DNA of 64,000 bases from Dyadobacter chenwenxiniae. Its GTDB lineage: Bacteria > Bacteroidota > Bacteroidia > Cytophagales > Spirosomataceae. Position 1 is the first letter of the stretch. The number at the start of each line of letters is the position of its first letter. The notes beneath the pieces are model-generated. The model was given only the letters and a program-made list of their open reading frames with translations. It was not told where the DNA came from and ran no database searches. Location of the stretch: positions 6,701,001-6,765,000 of the forward strand of contig NZ_CP094997.1 in the NCBI RefSeq assembly GCF_022869785.1, read 5' to 3'. The translations under genes and the position numbers were made by a program. This document shows positions 34,769-44,357 of this stretch, piece by piece.

Positions 34769-37700
34769 ATGGTAGCAACGCAAAAAGCAGATATTCGTGA
34801 AATCCTGAAAAATCGTATTCTGGTACTTGACGGCGCTATGGGCACGATGATCCAGCGATACAAATTGGAGGATCATGACTACAGGGGGGATCGCTTTGCG
34901 GACTGGCCACGTGATGTGAAGGGAAATAACGACTTGCTTTCACTGACCCGCCCGGACATTATAAAAGCTATCCACGCTGCTTACTTTGAAGCCGGAGCGG
35001 ACATTGCAGAAACCAATACATTTTCCGGAACAACCATCGCCATGGCCGATTACGGCATGGAAGAACTGGTTTACGAGCTCAACTTCGAGTCGGCCCGCCT
35101 CGCCAGGGAAGTTGCGGATGAGTTTACCGAAAGAGATCCCGACAAGCCGCGATTTGTAGCGGGCTCCATGGGCCCAACAAACCGGACAGCGTCATTATCG
35201 CCTGACGTTAACAACCCGGGTTATCGCGCTATCAGCTTCGATCAGCTTGTAGAGGCTTATTATGAGCAAATTAAGGGCTTGACGGACGGCGGTTGCGACG
35301 TGCTGCTTGTTGAAACCATATTTGATACACTCAATGCGAAAGCTGCGCTTTTTGCAATTGATAAATTTTTTGTTGATGCCAAAAATGGTAAGGTGGAACG
35401 CTTGGATTCCTGGAGAAACAATCCCGGCGAAGCATTGCCGATTATGATTTCCGGAACGATTACAGATGCGTCGGGAAGAACATTGTCGGGCCAGACCACG
35501 GAAGCATTTTTAACTTCTGTTTCACATTTACCTTTATTGTCTGTTGGCTTGAACTGTGCATTGGGAGCAGATTTAATGCGTCCTTATGTGCAGATCCTGG
35601 CAAAAGAAGCGCCGTTTTTCACTTCGGCGCACCCGAATGCAGGGTTACCCAACGAAATGGGCGAGTATGACGAGTCACCAGAGCAAATGGGCGAGGTTAT
35701 TGACGGATTTTTGAGGGACAATCTGGTCAATATCATCGGCGGTTGCTGTGGAACGACGCCCGATCACATTCGCGTCATTGCGGATTTGGCTGTTAAATAT
35801 AGCCCGAGAGAATTGCCTTCCACCGAAACGGTTATGAAATTGTCAGGATTGGAGCCGGTTAAGATCAATCAGCTGAGCAATTTTGTAAACATTGGTGAAC
35901 GTTGTAATGTGACTGGTTCAAAGAAATTTGCCCGGCTAATTCGTGAAGGCAAATACGACGAAGCGCTCGCTATTGCCCGTGAACAGGTTGAAAGCGGCGC
36001 GCAGGTGATTGACGTTAACCTGGACGAAGGGATGATCGACGGCGTTGAAGCCATGAAAACCTTTGTAAATCTCATCGTCTCCGAACCTGACATTTCCAAA
36101 GTGCCGTTAATGATCGACTCTTCTAAATGGGAAGTCATCGAATCAGGTTTAAAATGTGTGCAAGGCAAGTCGATCGTGAACTCCATTTCTTTGAAAGAGG
36201 GCGAAGAAAAGTTCAGGGAATCGGCAAGAACTGTGTTGCGCTATGGCGCAGCAGCTGTTGTAATGGCCTTTGACGAGCAAGGCCAGGCGGATAATCTGGA
36301 ACGACGTATTGAAATTTGTTCCAGAGCTTACCGCATTTTGACCGAAGAAGTTGGTTTCCCGGCTGAGGACATCATTTTTGATCCGAACATTCTGACCGTC
36401 GCAACGGGCATGGAGGAGCATAACAACTACGCCGTTGACTTTATCAATGCCGTTCGCTGGATTAAAGAAAACCTGCCGCATGCAAAAGTCTCAGGTGGAG
36501 TTTCCAATGTTTCTTTCAGTTTCCGTGGAAATGAGCCCGTTCGTGAAGCGATTCACACCGCGTTTTTGTATCACGCAATTCGCGCCGGCATGGATATGGG
36601 CATTGTGAATGCTGCGCAAATTGGGATTTATGATGAAATCCCGAAGGACGTGCTGGAACTGGTCGAAGATGTGCTGCTCAACCGCCGTGCAGACTCAACG
36701 GAACGCCTCGTAACATATGCCGAAACTGTAAAAGACAAAGGCAAAACGCAAAGCGGTCCGGATCTTTCATGGAGACAATTGCCTGTAAAAGAGCGCATTT
36801 CGCATTCTTTGGTTAAAGGAATTTCGGATTATATTGACGAGGATACAGAGGAATGCAGGCATTTGTTCACCAGACCATTGGAGGTGATTGAGGGCCCTTT
36901 GATGGACGGAATGAGCATTGTCGGCGATCTTTTTGGGGAAGGTAAAATGTTCCTGCCGCAGGTCGTTAAATCGGCGCGGGTGATGAAAAAAGCGGTTGCT
37001 TATTTGCAGCCTTACATCGAGGCAGAAAAGAGTGAAGGTAACAATTCAGCCGGAAAAATTTTACTGGCAACAGTGAAAGGCGACGTGCACGACATCGGTA
37101 AAAACATTGTCGGCGTAGTGCTGGGCTGTAACAATTACGAAATTATTGACCTCGGCGTAATGGTGCCGACGGACAAAATCCTGGCCGCTGCCATCGAGCA
37201 CAATGTCGACATTATAGGCCTTTCCGGGCTGATCACACCTTCGCTGGATGAAATGGTGGGCGTTGCCAAAGAAATGGAGCGCAGGAATTTAAAAATGCCG
37301 CTTCTCATCGGTGGAGCAACCACGTCGCGTATACATACAGCGGTTAAGATCGACCCTAACTATTCAGGTGCGGTGATCCATGTTCTGGACGCTTCAAGAT
37401 CTGTTCCGGTTGCGGGTAAGCTTATTCAAAACGATGAAAGTCAGGCAAATGTATTGTCGGACATTAAGGCTGAATATGCCAAGCTGCGCGAAGATCATGC
37501 GAAAAGAGGCGGTGAGAAAGCACATGTTGCCATTGACAAAGCGCGCGAAAATAAAGCGAAAATTGACTGGACAAACTTTAAAGCGACCAAACCACAATTC
37601 CTGGGAACAAAGGTTTACGATGATTATAGCTTGGCAGACATTGCCAAATACATCGACTGGACGCCATTTTTCCAAACCTGGCAGCTGCATGGTAAATTCC

Positions 37701-38593
37701 CCAAGATTTTTGAAGATAAAGTGGTAGGGGCGGAAGCGGTCAAATTGTACGAAGATGCAGCGGTTCTTTTAGGAGAAATAATCCGCGACAAAACTTTAAA
37801 AGCCAAGGCCGTAATTGGTTTTTGGCCAGCCAATGCAATTCAGGACGACATTGTGTTGCATCATTTTGAAGAAGAAACACGTGAGGTGCCTTGCGAAAGA
37901 CACGGTTCGCACCAGCATATTGAATATAAAATCAGCCAGCACGCAACGGAAAATCTGAATGCAGGCGAACTGGTGGCTGATACGGCGGCGGTTCTGCATC
38001 ATTTGCGTCAGCAAAGCCAGAAGGCTTCCAATCTGCCTAATTATTGTTTGTCCGATTTCGTAGCGCCGCTGGAAACAGGCCAGACTGATTACATTGGCGG
38101 ATTTGCAGTAACTGCGGGCATCGGCATCGAGGCGCTTTTGGATAAATACGAAAAGGATCACGATGATTATAACAGCATTATGGTTAAAGCGCTGGCAGAT
38201 CGCTTGGTAGAAGCATTGACGGAGTTAATGCATGAGCGCGTTCGTAAGGAAATTTGGGGTTATGCCAAAAACGAAACATTCAGTAACGAAGATCTCATCA
38301 AGGAAAGCTATACAGGCATCCGTCCTGCGCCGGGATATCCCGCCTGTCCGGACCACACCGAGAAGCGCATGCTGTTTGATTTACTCGATGCTGAGCAGCT
38401 GGGAATCACATTAACTGAAAGTTTTGCGATGTACCCTGCAAGCAGCGTGAGCGGCTGGTATTTTTCTCATCCTGAAAGCCGCTATTTCCCTGTGGGTAAG
38501 ATATTTAAAGATCAGGTTCAGGATTATGCAAGGAGAAAAAACATGCCTTTAGAAGAAATTGAAAAATGGCTTTCGCCGGTCTTGGGTTATTAA
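34769..38593 (+). CDS. metH: Cobalamin-dependent methionine synthase, full length
   Basis: A 1274-residue four-module enzyme. The homocysteine barrel (about 1-330) has the zinc motif NIIGGCCGTTPDHI. The methyltetrahydrofolate barrel (about 360-620) has NIGERCNVTGSKKF. The cap and B12 domain (about 650-900) has the DVHDIGKNIVGVVLGCNNY cobalt-ligand His motif. The reactivation domain (about 940-1274) has RPAPGYPACPDHTEK. All modules are intact. It makes methionine from homocysteine using B12 and pairs functionally with riboswitch-controlled metE at 22.8 kb. No separate riboswitch is seen in its leader. Confidence 0.97.
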   Translation: MVATQKADIREILKNRILVLDGAMGTMIQRYKLEDHDYRGDRFADWPRDVKGNNDLLSLTRPDIIKAIHAAYFEAGADIAETNTFSGTTIAMADYGMEELVYELNFESARLAREVADEFTERDPDKPRFVAGSMGPTNRTASLSPDVNNPGYRAISFDQLVEAYYEQIKGLTDGGCDVLLVETIFDTLNAKAALFAIDKFFVDAKNGKVERLDSWRNNPGEALPIMISGTITDASGRTLSGQTTEAFLTSVSHLPLLSVGLNCALGADLMRPYVQILAKEAPFFTSAHPNAGLPNEMGEYDESPEQMGEVIDGFLRDNLVNIIGGCCGTTPDHIRVIADLAVKYSPRELPSTETVMKLSGLEPVKINQLSNFVNIGERCNVTGSKKFARLIREGKYDEALAIAREQVESGAQVIDVNLDEGMIDGVEAMKTFVNLIVSEPDISKVPLMIDSSKWEVIESGLKCVQGKSIVNSISLKEGEEKFRESARTVLRYGAAAVVMAFDEQGQADNLERRIEICSRAYRILTEEVGFPAEDIIFDPNILTVATGMEEHNNYAVDFINAVRWIKENLPHAKVSGGVSNVSFSFRGNEPVREAIHTAFLYHAIRAGMDMGIVNAAQIGIYDEIPKDVLELVEDVLLNRRADSTERLVTYAETVKDKGKTQSGPDLSWRQLPVKERISHSLVKGISDYIDEDTEECRHLFTRPLEVIEGPLMDGMSIVGDLFGEGKMFLPQVVKSARVMKKAVAYLQPYIEAEKSEGNNSAGKILLATVKGDVHDIGKNIVGVVLGCNNYEIIDLGVMVPTDKILAAAIEHNVDIIGLSGLITPSLDEMVGVAKEMERRNLKMPLLIGGATTSRIHTAVKIDPNYSGAVIHVLDASRSVPVAGKLIQNDESQANVLSDIKAEYAKLREDHAKRGGEKAHVAIDKARENKAKIDWTNFKATKPQFLGTKVYDDYSLADIAKYIDWTPFFQTWQLHGKFPKIFEDKVVGAEAVKLYEDAAVLLGEIIRDKTLKAKAVIGFWPANAIQDDIVLHHFEEETREVPCERHGSHQHIEYKISQHATENLNAGELVADTAAVLHHLRQQSQKASNLPNYCLSDFVAPLETGQTDYIGGFAVTAGIGIEALLDKYEKDHDDYNSIMVKALADRLVEALTELMHERVRKEIWGYAKNETFSNEDLIKESYTGIRPAPGYPACPDHTEKRMLFDLLDAEQLGITLTESFAMYPASSVSGWYFSHPESRYFPVGKIFKDQVQDYARRKNMPLEEIEKWLSPVLGY

Positions 38594-38617
38594 AATATTA
38601 ATAGTTAAGGTTCATTG

Positions 38618-38648
38618 GGAGAACGGGGCGACCTGTTCTCCTTTTTTT
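38618..38648 (+). terminator. Intrinsic terminator after metH
   Basis: GGAGAAC (38618-38624) pairs with GTTCTCC (38635-38641) across a 10-nt loop, followed by seven T. Confidence 0.88.
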
Positions 38649-38794
38649 ATGACTATTCATATACTTTTCTGTGCTAAAATGCGTAATAAGGTGGTGTAAT
38701 GTGCTGTAAACAGGTAGTACTACGCTATTTTATTAATTTTTTACATTGAATATTTGTATTACGATTCTAAGTAAGAATTAAAAGTTTATTAGCC

Positions 38795-39340
38795 ATGAAA
38801 AGAAATATTTCAGTTTTTATCCTACTCATCCTCCTCGCATCTTCATTTAAATACAGGTCCAAAACCCGGGAGGTAAATTCACCGGCGGCTCCTGCCAGAG
38901 AAAGTTTCGTTTCCAATGTCAATTTGCCAATTACAACATTTGATGAGACGGTCGTAATAATGCAGCAGGGAAACCGGGAATTTGCGCAGGGGAATACAGA
39001 AAATTATAAATCACTTTGGTCTCGTTCAGAAGATGTGACCAATTTTTGCGGTCTTAATAGTGAAGAATCCAAAGGCTGGAAGGAAGTGGAGGCAAGTCTG
39101 GATGTATTTAGCAAGAAGATCACCGGTAAAAAAAGTTACACCCTGGAAAAAATCGCCAGCCACGCCGGTCCTGATCAAGGTTATGTGCTTCAAAAAGAAC
39201 ATTATACGCTGGCAAATGGCCAAAATCTCGATTTGCATGTGACGATCGTTTTCCGCCGAGAGAACAAGCAATGGAAAATCGTACATCGCCATTCCGATGA
39301 GTTGGCAATGTCCGTGGGACCGGCCATTGCAGTGAAATAG
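38795..39340 (+). CDS. Secreted SnoaL/NTF2-like protein
   Basis: A 181-residue protein with an N-terminal signal peptide or anchor (about 4-20). A cone-shaped NTF2-like domain follows, with ETVVIMQQGNREFAQGN, VTNFCGLNSEESKGWKEVEASL and a terminal VFRRENKQWKIVHRHSDEL, which is typical of SnoaL-like ketosteroid-isomerase relatives. Members are enzymes or ligand-binding proteins, and the exact role is not readable here. It is monocistronic, between metH and the nucleoside transporter. Confidence 0.72.
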   Translation: MKRNISVFILLILLASSFKYRSKTREVNSPAAPARESFVSNVNLPITTFDETVVIMQQGNREFAQGNTENYKSLWSRSEDVTNFCGLNSEESKGWKEVEASLDVFSKKITGKKSYTLEKIASHAGPDQGYVLQKEHYTLANGQNLDLHVTIVFRRENKQWKIVHRHSDELAMSVGPAIAVK

Positions 39341-39433
39341 GTCACGATGCGTTCCCATATTTTATTCAATTCGTAGCTTCCAATTAATTTGTTGTTATTT
39401 TGCACCTTTTGGCAAAGGGCGACTTAACAATTT

Positions 39434-40672
39434 ATGGAAAGATTTACGGGACTACTGGGTATTATATTGATCCTGGGCATCGCCTTTGCGATGTCGAATA
39501 ACAGAAAAGCTATCAATTACCGGACAGTAGGCGTGGGGCTGGCACTTCAATTTGGTCTGGCAGTTTTTATTCTGCGCACGGAAACAGGCCAGGCTATTTT
39601 CCAATGGTTGGGCGATAAAGTTCAAAAATTACTTTCGTTCTCCGACCGCGGCGCAGATTTTGTGTTCGGAACATTAGTAAGGCCGGACTTGATGCAACGC
39701 GCATTTGGTCCCGGCAATGACTTCGTATTTTTCTTCAAGGTAATTCCGACAATTATTTTCGTCGCCGTTTTGGTGAATATGCTCTACCATTTGGGCATTA
39801 TGCAGCGCGTTGTATCCCTTATTGCCCGTGGTGTTTATTGGCTCATGGGTGTGAGTGGGGCGGAAGCACTTTCCAATGTCGCGAGCACATTCGTAGGTCA
39901 GGTGGAGGCGCAGATCATGATCAAGCCTTATCTTAAAAACATGACGAACTCGGAGCTGATGGCTTCGATGACGGGCAGTTTTGCTTGCATAGCTGGTGGC
40001 GTAATGGCCGTTTACATTTCGCTGGGCGTTCCCGCTCCCTATCTTATTGCTGCGAGTTTGATGGCCGCGCCGGGCGCATTGGTCATTTCAAAAATTGTTT
40101 ATCCCGAAACTGAACAATCCAGTACTAAAGGCACTGTCAAACTGGAAATTCAGAAAACGCACGCCAACTTGCTGGATGCAATTGCGGCGGGAGCAGGTGA
40201 AGGCTTAAAGGTTGGTTTCAATGTTATTGCCATGCTAATCGGCTTCATCGCATTGGTTGCGTTGCTGGATTATTTGCTTGGCTTGATAGGCGGCCTGTTC
40301 GCGTTTCCGCAATTAAGCTTCAACTTTCTTTTGGGCAAAGTATTTTCAGTTTTTGCCTGGGCAATGGGCGTTCCGGGGAAGGATATAGAGGCCGCCGGCT
40401 CCTTAATGGGGACAAAAATGGTGATAAACGAATTCGTAGCCTATCTGGATCTTGTAAAAATGAAGGACACGCTCGACCACAAAACCATTGTAATTACCAG
40501 TTTTGCGCTTTGTGGATTTGCTAATTTTAGCTCCATCGCTATCCAGGTTGGTGGCATCGGCGAGCTGGCTCCGTCCCGGCGCGCTGACCTTGCGCGATTG
40601 GGTTTCAAAGCGCTCATTTGTGGAACGCTGGCATCCTACATGTCGGCAACGCTTGCTGGATTGCTGCTGTAA
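39434..40672 (+). CDS. Concentrative nucleoside transporter (NupC/CNT family)
   Basis: A 412-residue polytopic inner-membrane protein of the CNT family. The conserved core is seen: GVSGAEALSNVASTFVGQVEAQIMIKPYL (substrate site), SMTGSFACIAGGVMAVY, GAGEGLKVGFNVIAMLIGF, and a C-terminal LCGFANFSSIAIQVGGIGELAPSRR. These import nucleosides with Na+ or H+. Length and motif spacing are normal. Confidence 0.94.
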   Translation: MERFTGLLGIILILGIAFAMSNNRKAINYRTVGVGLALQFGLAVFILRTETGQAIFQWLGDKVQKLLSFSDRGADFVFGTLVRPDLMQRAFGPGNDFVFFFKVIPTIIFVAVLVNMLYHLGIMQRVVSLIARGVYWLMGVSGAEALSNVASTFVGQVEAQIMIKPYLKNMTNSELMASMTGSFACIAGGVMAVYISLGVPAPYLIAASLMAAPGALVISKIVYPETEQSSTKGTVKLEIQKTHANLLDAIAAGAGEGLKVGFNVIAMLIGFIALVALLDYLLGLIGGLFAFPQLSFNFLLGKVFSVFAWAMGVPGKDIEAAGSLMGTKMVINEFVAYLDLVKMKDTLDHKTIVITSFALCGFANFSSIAIQVGGIGELAPSRRADLARLGFKALICGTLASYMSATLAGLLL

Positions 40673-40757
40673 CAGGCGAAAACGGCTTGCATTGGCATGG
40701 ATATTTGTCTAACAACTTGATGTGATCGCCCACAGGCATTGTTTAGATAACATAGAT

Positions 40758-41681
40758 ATGAAAAACGTAAAGCTGTATTTTTCCATAATTAAGGAGAGTT
40801 TTAATGAGTTTATGAACGATAATGGACTGAAACTCAGTGCGGCATTATCATATTATACCATCTTTTCCCTGGCTCCGATGTTGCTGGTTATCATCTCGGT
40901 TTTCAGCATTTTTTTTGGTAAAGATGCTATTCAGGGTGAGCTATTTGGCCAAATCAGAGGTTTGGTAGGCGCGAACGCAGCGCTTCAGTTGCAGGAAATC
41001 CTGAAAAATGCAGAGCTTTCAAATAAGTCAGGGCTTGCTGCCGCAATTGGAATCGGAACCTTGTTGATCGGTGCGACCGGAGTTTTTGCAGAAATGCAGG
41101 ATTCAATCAATTATATCTGGTCTATCAAATCGAAGCCTAAAAAAGGCTGGTTGCAATATCTGAAAAACAGGCTGACTTCCTTTTCTCTCATCTTAACGTT
41201 AGGGTTTTTGCTGGTCGTTTCCCTTGGCGCCAGTGCCCTTGTGGACGTGCTTAGTAATCAGCTAACAAGATATTTTTCAGAAGCCTCTGTGGTGATCTTC
41301 TACATTGTTAATCTCGCACTCGTTTTAACCATTATTACCGCATTATTTACGGTCATATTTAAAGTGCTGCCCGATGGTGACCTGCGCTGGAAAGAATGTA
41401 TCGTCGGCGCGGCATTTACCGCCATTATGTTCCTGATTGGCAAATTTGTGATCAGTTTTTATTTAGGCCAATCAGATCTGGGAGCTGCTTATGGGACTTC
41501 AGCATCCATTGTTATTTTACTGACATGGATTTATTATTCTTCCATAATCCTCTATTTCGGGGCAGAGTTTACCAAAGTTTACGCCAGGCAGGATGGCATT
41601 GGCATCGCGCCAAACAAGCATGCTGTGCTGGTTGTACGGAAAGAGATCGACGAGAAAACCGGGAAACTATTAGTGGATTAA
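40758..41681 (+). CDS. YihY/BrkB family membrane protein
   Basis: A 307-residue protein with six TM segments and the family motifs NDNGLKLSAALSYYTIFSLAPMLLVI, FGKDAIQGELFGQI and LGAAYGTSASIVILLTWIYYSSIILYFGAEFTKVYA. The family was once called ribonuclease BN but is now regarded as a membrane transporter of unknown substrate. The ATG at 40758 is preferred to a GTG at 40722. The stop is 4 nt from the convergent sppA stop. Confidence 0.9.
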   Translation: MKNVKLYFSIIKESFNEFMNDNGLKLSAALSYYTIFSLAPMLLVIISVFSIFFGKDAIQGELFGQIRGLVGANAALQLQEILKNAELSNKSGLAAAIGIGTLLIGATGVFAEMQDSINYIWSIKSKPKKGWLQYLKNRLTSFSLILTLGFLLVVSLGASALVDVLSNQLTRYFSEASVVIFYIVNLALVLTIITALFTVIFKVLPDGDLRWKECIVGAAFTAIMFLIGKFVISFYLGQSDLGAAYGTSASIVILLTWIYYSSIILYFGAEFTKVYARQDGIGIAPNKHAVLVVRKEIDEKTGKLLVD

Positions 41682-41685
41682 TTGC

Positions 41686-43452
41686 TTAGCGGATGACCAG
41701 TTCGAACGGCATTCTTGTTTGCATTCCGCCCATATTGGTGAGTTTCTTATACATCTTGACGTAAGGAGCAAGATCGCCTAGCGCTTTCGTTGTTGCCTTT
41801 TCTTCGTTGTCGCCCATAATTTTGGTGACCAGTTCGTCAAAAGGCTTTTTCTTTTCAGGGTAGTAACGAACCCTGTAATCGCCTTCATTAAGCTTCGCGG
41901 CTTTTGCGGCTAGTTTGACGGCATCATCAACGCCACCCAGAACATCCACAAGTCCATGTTCCTTGGCTTCAACGCCAGACCAAACACGACCCTGTGCAAG
42001 GCTTTTTAGTTTTTCAACGGACATCTTTCTACCCGCAGCTGCTTTCCTGGTAAAGGTCTCATAGCCTTCATTAACGCCTTTCTGGATCATCGATTTCTCA
42101 AACTCCGTCATTTCCCGGGTTGCGGTAGGCCAGTCGGCATGCGGACTGGTTCCTACGCCATCGAATGTGATCCCGAGCTTGTTATTCATGAAGTCGGTTA
42201 CGTTAAAAATCAGGCCAAAAATCCCAATCGAGCCTGTAATGGTGTTGGGCTGTGCAACAATTTTGTCACAACCCATCGCCATATAGTAGCCGCCGGAAGC
42301 TGCCACATCCGACATTGAAGCAATAACCGGCTTCTTCTTAGCGGTAAGCTGAATTTCACGCCACATGACATCGGACGCCAGGGCACTTCCGCCAGGGGAG
42401 TTAATGCGGATCACAATGGCTTTGATTTTATCATTATCCCGGATTTCTTTCAGCTCTTTTACAAATTTCTCCGAACCGATATTTCCATCACCACCTTCGC
42501 CGCTCGTAATTTCTCCTTCCGCCACCAAAACACCAATTCTTTTATTGAAATCGCCATCGTCAGATCTTTTGCCGCCTTTCAGATATTTGTCCACACCTAC
42601 ATAAGCGATTTTCTTTTTTTCTTCAACTTTCAGATTTCTTTTCAGATAAGCTTCCAATTCGTCCTGATAACCAAGATCGGTTATGAACTTATGTTGCAAT
42701 GCTGACTTTGGATTGTCAACCGCTAGTGAATCTGCGAGTCCTTTTAATTCGGCAACAGGAATGTTGCGGGAAGCGGAAATATTTTTGAGAAAGTTACCAT
42801 TAATAGCGCCGATCAGCTCAGACGACTGTTTTTTGCTTGCCTCACTCATATCCTGGCGGGAGAACATTTCTATTGCACTTTTGAACTCACCAACACGAAA
42901 AACCAAGGGTTTGATTTCCAGCTTATCGAATGTGCCTTTGAAGAAACTATATTCGGCTGAAAGCCCATTCCACTCGATTCCGCCAGCTGGATTAAGGTAA
43001 ATTTTATCGGCTAACGAAGCAATGTAATAGCCTTTTTCAGAGTAAGATTCGCCGTAAGTGACGATGAATTTTTTTGATTTTTTGAATTCCAAAAGCTGAT
43101 TGCGGATTTCTTCCAAAGTTGCCCAGCCTGCTTCCGGTCCTTCTGTTTTGAGGTAAATCCCTTTGATGTTATCATCTTTCTGTGCGCGTTTGAGCGCCTC
43201 GATAATGTCTTTTAATCCAACAGCATTTTCGTCGCCGCCAAATGGCCCGCCTATTTCAGCAAAAGGATTTTCGACGCCCACTTCCTGGATTGGCTTGTTG
43301 AGATCCAGTTTAAGAACGGATTTCTCCTCGATTACAACCTCTTCCTCGGAGGAAAACATAGATCCGATGCCGGCAAGAATGAAAATGGAAACGAAGAGGA
43401 AGATGATTATGCCGACGAAAGTGGCCAGGACATATTTAAGAAATTGTAACAT
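41686..43452 (-). CDS. sppA: Signal peptide peptidase SppA, 67K type
   Basis: A 588-residue tandem-domain serine protease with one N-terminal TM helix (about 7-30). The N-terminal half supplies the catalytic Lys (GESYSEKGYYIASLADKIYLNPAG) and the C-terminal half the nucleophile Ser (SDVAASGGYYMAMGCDKI, then TITGSIGIF). It degrades cleaved signal peptides in the membrane as a tetramer. Length fits the long E. coli type. A -7-like TATTTTTG lies on the minus strand at 43496-43503. Confidence 0.94.
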   Translation of the reverse strand: MLQFLKYVLATFVGIIIFLFVSIFILAGIGSMFSSEEEVVIEEKSVLKLDLNKPIQEVGVENPFAEIGGPFGGDENAVGLKDIIEALKRAQKDDNIKGIYLKTEGPEAGWATLEEIRNQLLEFKKSKKFIVTYGESYSEKGYYIASLADKIYLNPAGGIEWNGLSAEYSFFKGTFDKLEIKPLVFRVGEFKSAIEMFSRQDMSEASKKQSSELIGAINGNFLKNISASRNIPVAELKGLADSLAVDNPKSALQHKFITDLGYQDELEAYLKRNLKVEEKKKIAYVGVDKYLKGGKRSDDGDFNKRIGVLVAEGEITSGEGGDGNIGSEKFVKELKEIRDNDKIKAIVIRINSPGGSALASDVMWREIQLTAKKKPVIASMSDVAASGGYYMAMGCDKIVAQPNTITGSIGIFGLIFNVTDFMNNKLGITFDGVGTSPHADWPTATREMTEFEKSMIQKGVNEGYETFTRKAAAGRKMSVEKLKSLAQGRVWSGVEAKEHGLVDVLGGVDDAVKLAAKAAKLNEGDYRVRYYPEKKKPFDELVTKIMGDNEEKATTKALGDLAPYVKMYKKLTNMGGMQTRMPFELVIR

Positions 43453-43645
43453 GTTATGCTGTATAATGGGTTTTATTTCATAGGTATGTAAGAAACAAAA
43501 ATACGGATTAATTGTCGCGGATTGTAGAATAATTAATGTCGAAAGGTCGTTTCAGGACACTAAGTGGCAAAAAAATCCGGCTAATTTTCGTCGGACTGCC
43601 AAGTGTTTAAATGAGAGGAATCTGTAATTTTGAAAAAAATAGCAA

Positions 43646-44152
43646 ATGAAAAAGACCCTTATTCTCGTACGCCATGCAACCGCCGAGGACCAAACTCTTC
43701 TGACAAAAGATTTTGACAGAAAACTGAACAGTAAGGGGTTGGCCGAGGCTGCTGTAATGGGAGAATGGATGCGCGAAATGGATATCAAACCAGATATTTT
43801 TGTTACGAGTCCTGCTTCACGCGCTTATGAAACGGCCGTTATCACCGCTGGAAAGCTAGGCGTTGACGTTGGATCGCTGGTTTCCAATGCGGATATCTAT
43901 GATGGCGGTCCGGAGGCTTATCTCGCTGCGGTTAATACAGTGCCTGAAACTTATTCCAAACTTGCGCTTTTCGGGCATAACCCGGATATCACCTATTTTG
44001 CTGAATACATTTCTGGTGCGAGTATCGGTTCGATGAAGAAGGGAAGCGTTGCTATTATTGAATTTGAAAATTTCAAATGGGAGGAAATTTCTGCTAAAAC
44101 AGGAAATCTTGCTTTATATAAAACGCCCAAGCAGGTGCGGGACGTTGATTAG
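43646..44152 (+). CDS. SixA-like histidine phosphatase
   Basis: A 168-residue histidine-phosphatase-superfamily protein with the RHG-type motif LVRHATAED, the SPASRAYETA motif and the second catalytic His in LALFGHNPDITYF. SixA relatives dephosphorylate phosphohistidine on phosphorelay or PTS proteins. A -7-like TAATTTTG lies at 43625-43632. Its stop is 1 nt before a small membrane gene. Confidence 0.88.
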   Translation: MKKTLILVRHATAEDQTLLTKDFDRKLNSKGLAEAAVMGEWMREMDIKPDIFVTSPASRAYETAVITAGKLGVDVGSLVSNADIYDGGPEAYLAAVNTVPETYSKLALFGHNPDITYFAEYISGASIGSMKKGSVAIIEFENFKWEEISAKTGNLALYKTPKQVRDVD

Positions 44153-44153
44153 A

Positions 44154-44357
44154 ATGGAAAAACAAAACAAAAGCCGCAGCGTATTTATCGTTGTAACCAT
44201 CCTGTTTATTGCGTTGTTCGCTTACATTTCATATGATATGTCGAGCCGCACAACTGCTCCGTGGAACAAGCCTAAGCAATTGAATCGCGCCTTGCCGGGC
44301 GCCACGCCGGATGCAGATTCCCTTTTACTGGATTCGCTTTTAGAAGAAGTGAAATAA
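44154..44357 (+). CDS. Small single-TM protein downstream of sixA
   Basis: A 67-residue protein from the ATG at 44154. A basic N-terminus is followed by one TM helix (about 9-26) and a polar tail rich in Pro, Leu and Asp. The stop abuts the xerD stop with no gap. It starts 1 nt after the sixA stop, which supports cotranscription. No family is recognised. A periplasmic or membrane accessory role is possible but not shown. Confidence 0.65.
   Translation: MEKQNKSRSVFIVVTILFIALFAYISYDMSSRTTAPWNKPKQLNRALPGATPDADSLLLDSLLEEVK

Noticed and set aside
10151..38800. Identical 16-mer TTTATTAGCCATGAAA at 10151-10166 and 38785-38800, each at a start codon
   Set aside because: In 64 kb of moderately AT-rich sequence one such match is expected by chance, and the two genes are unrelated.
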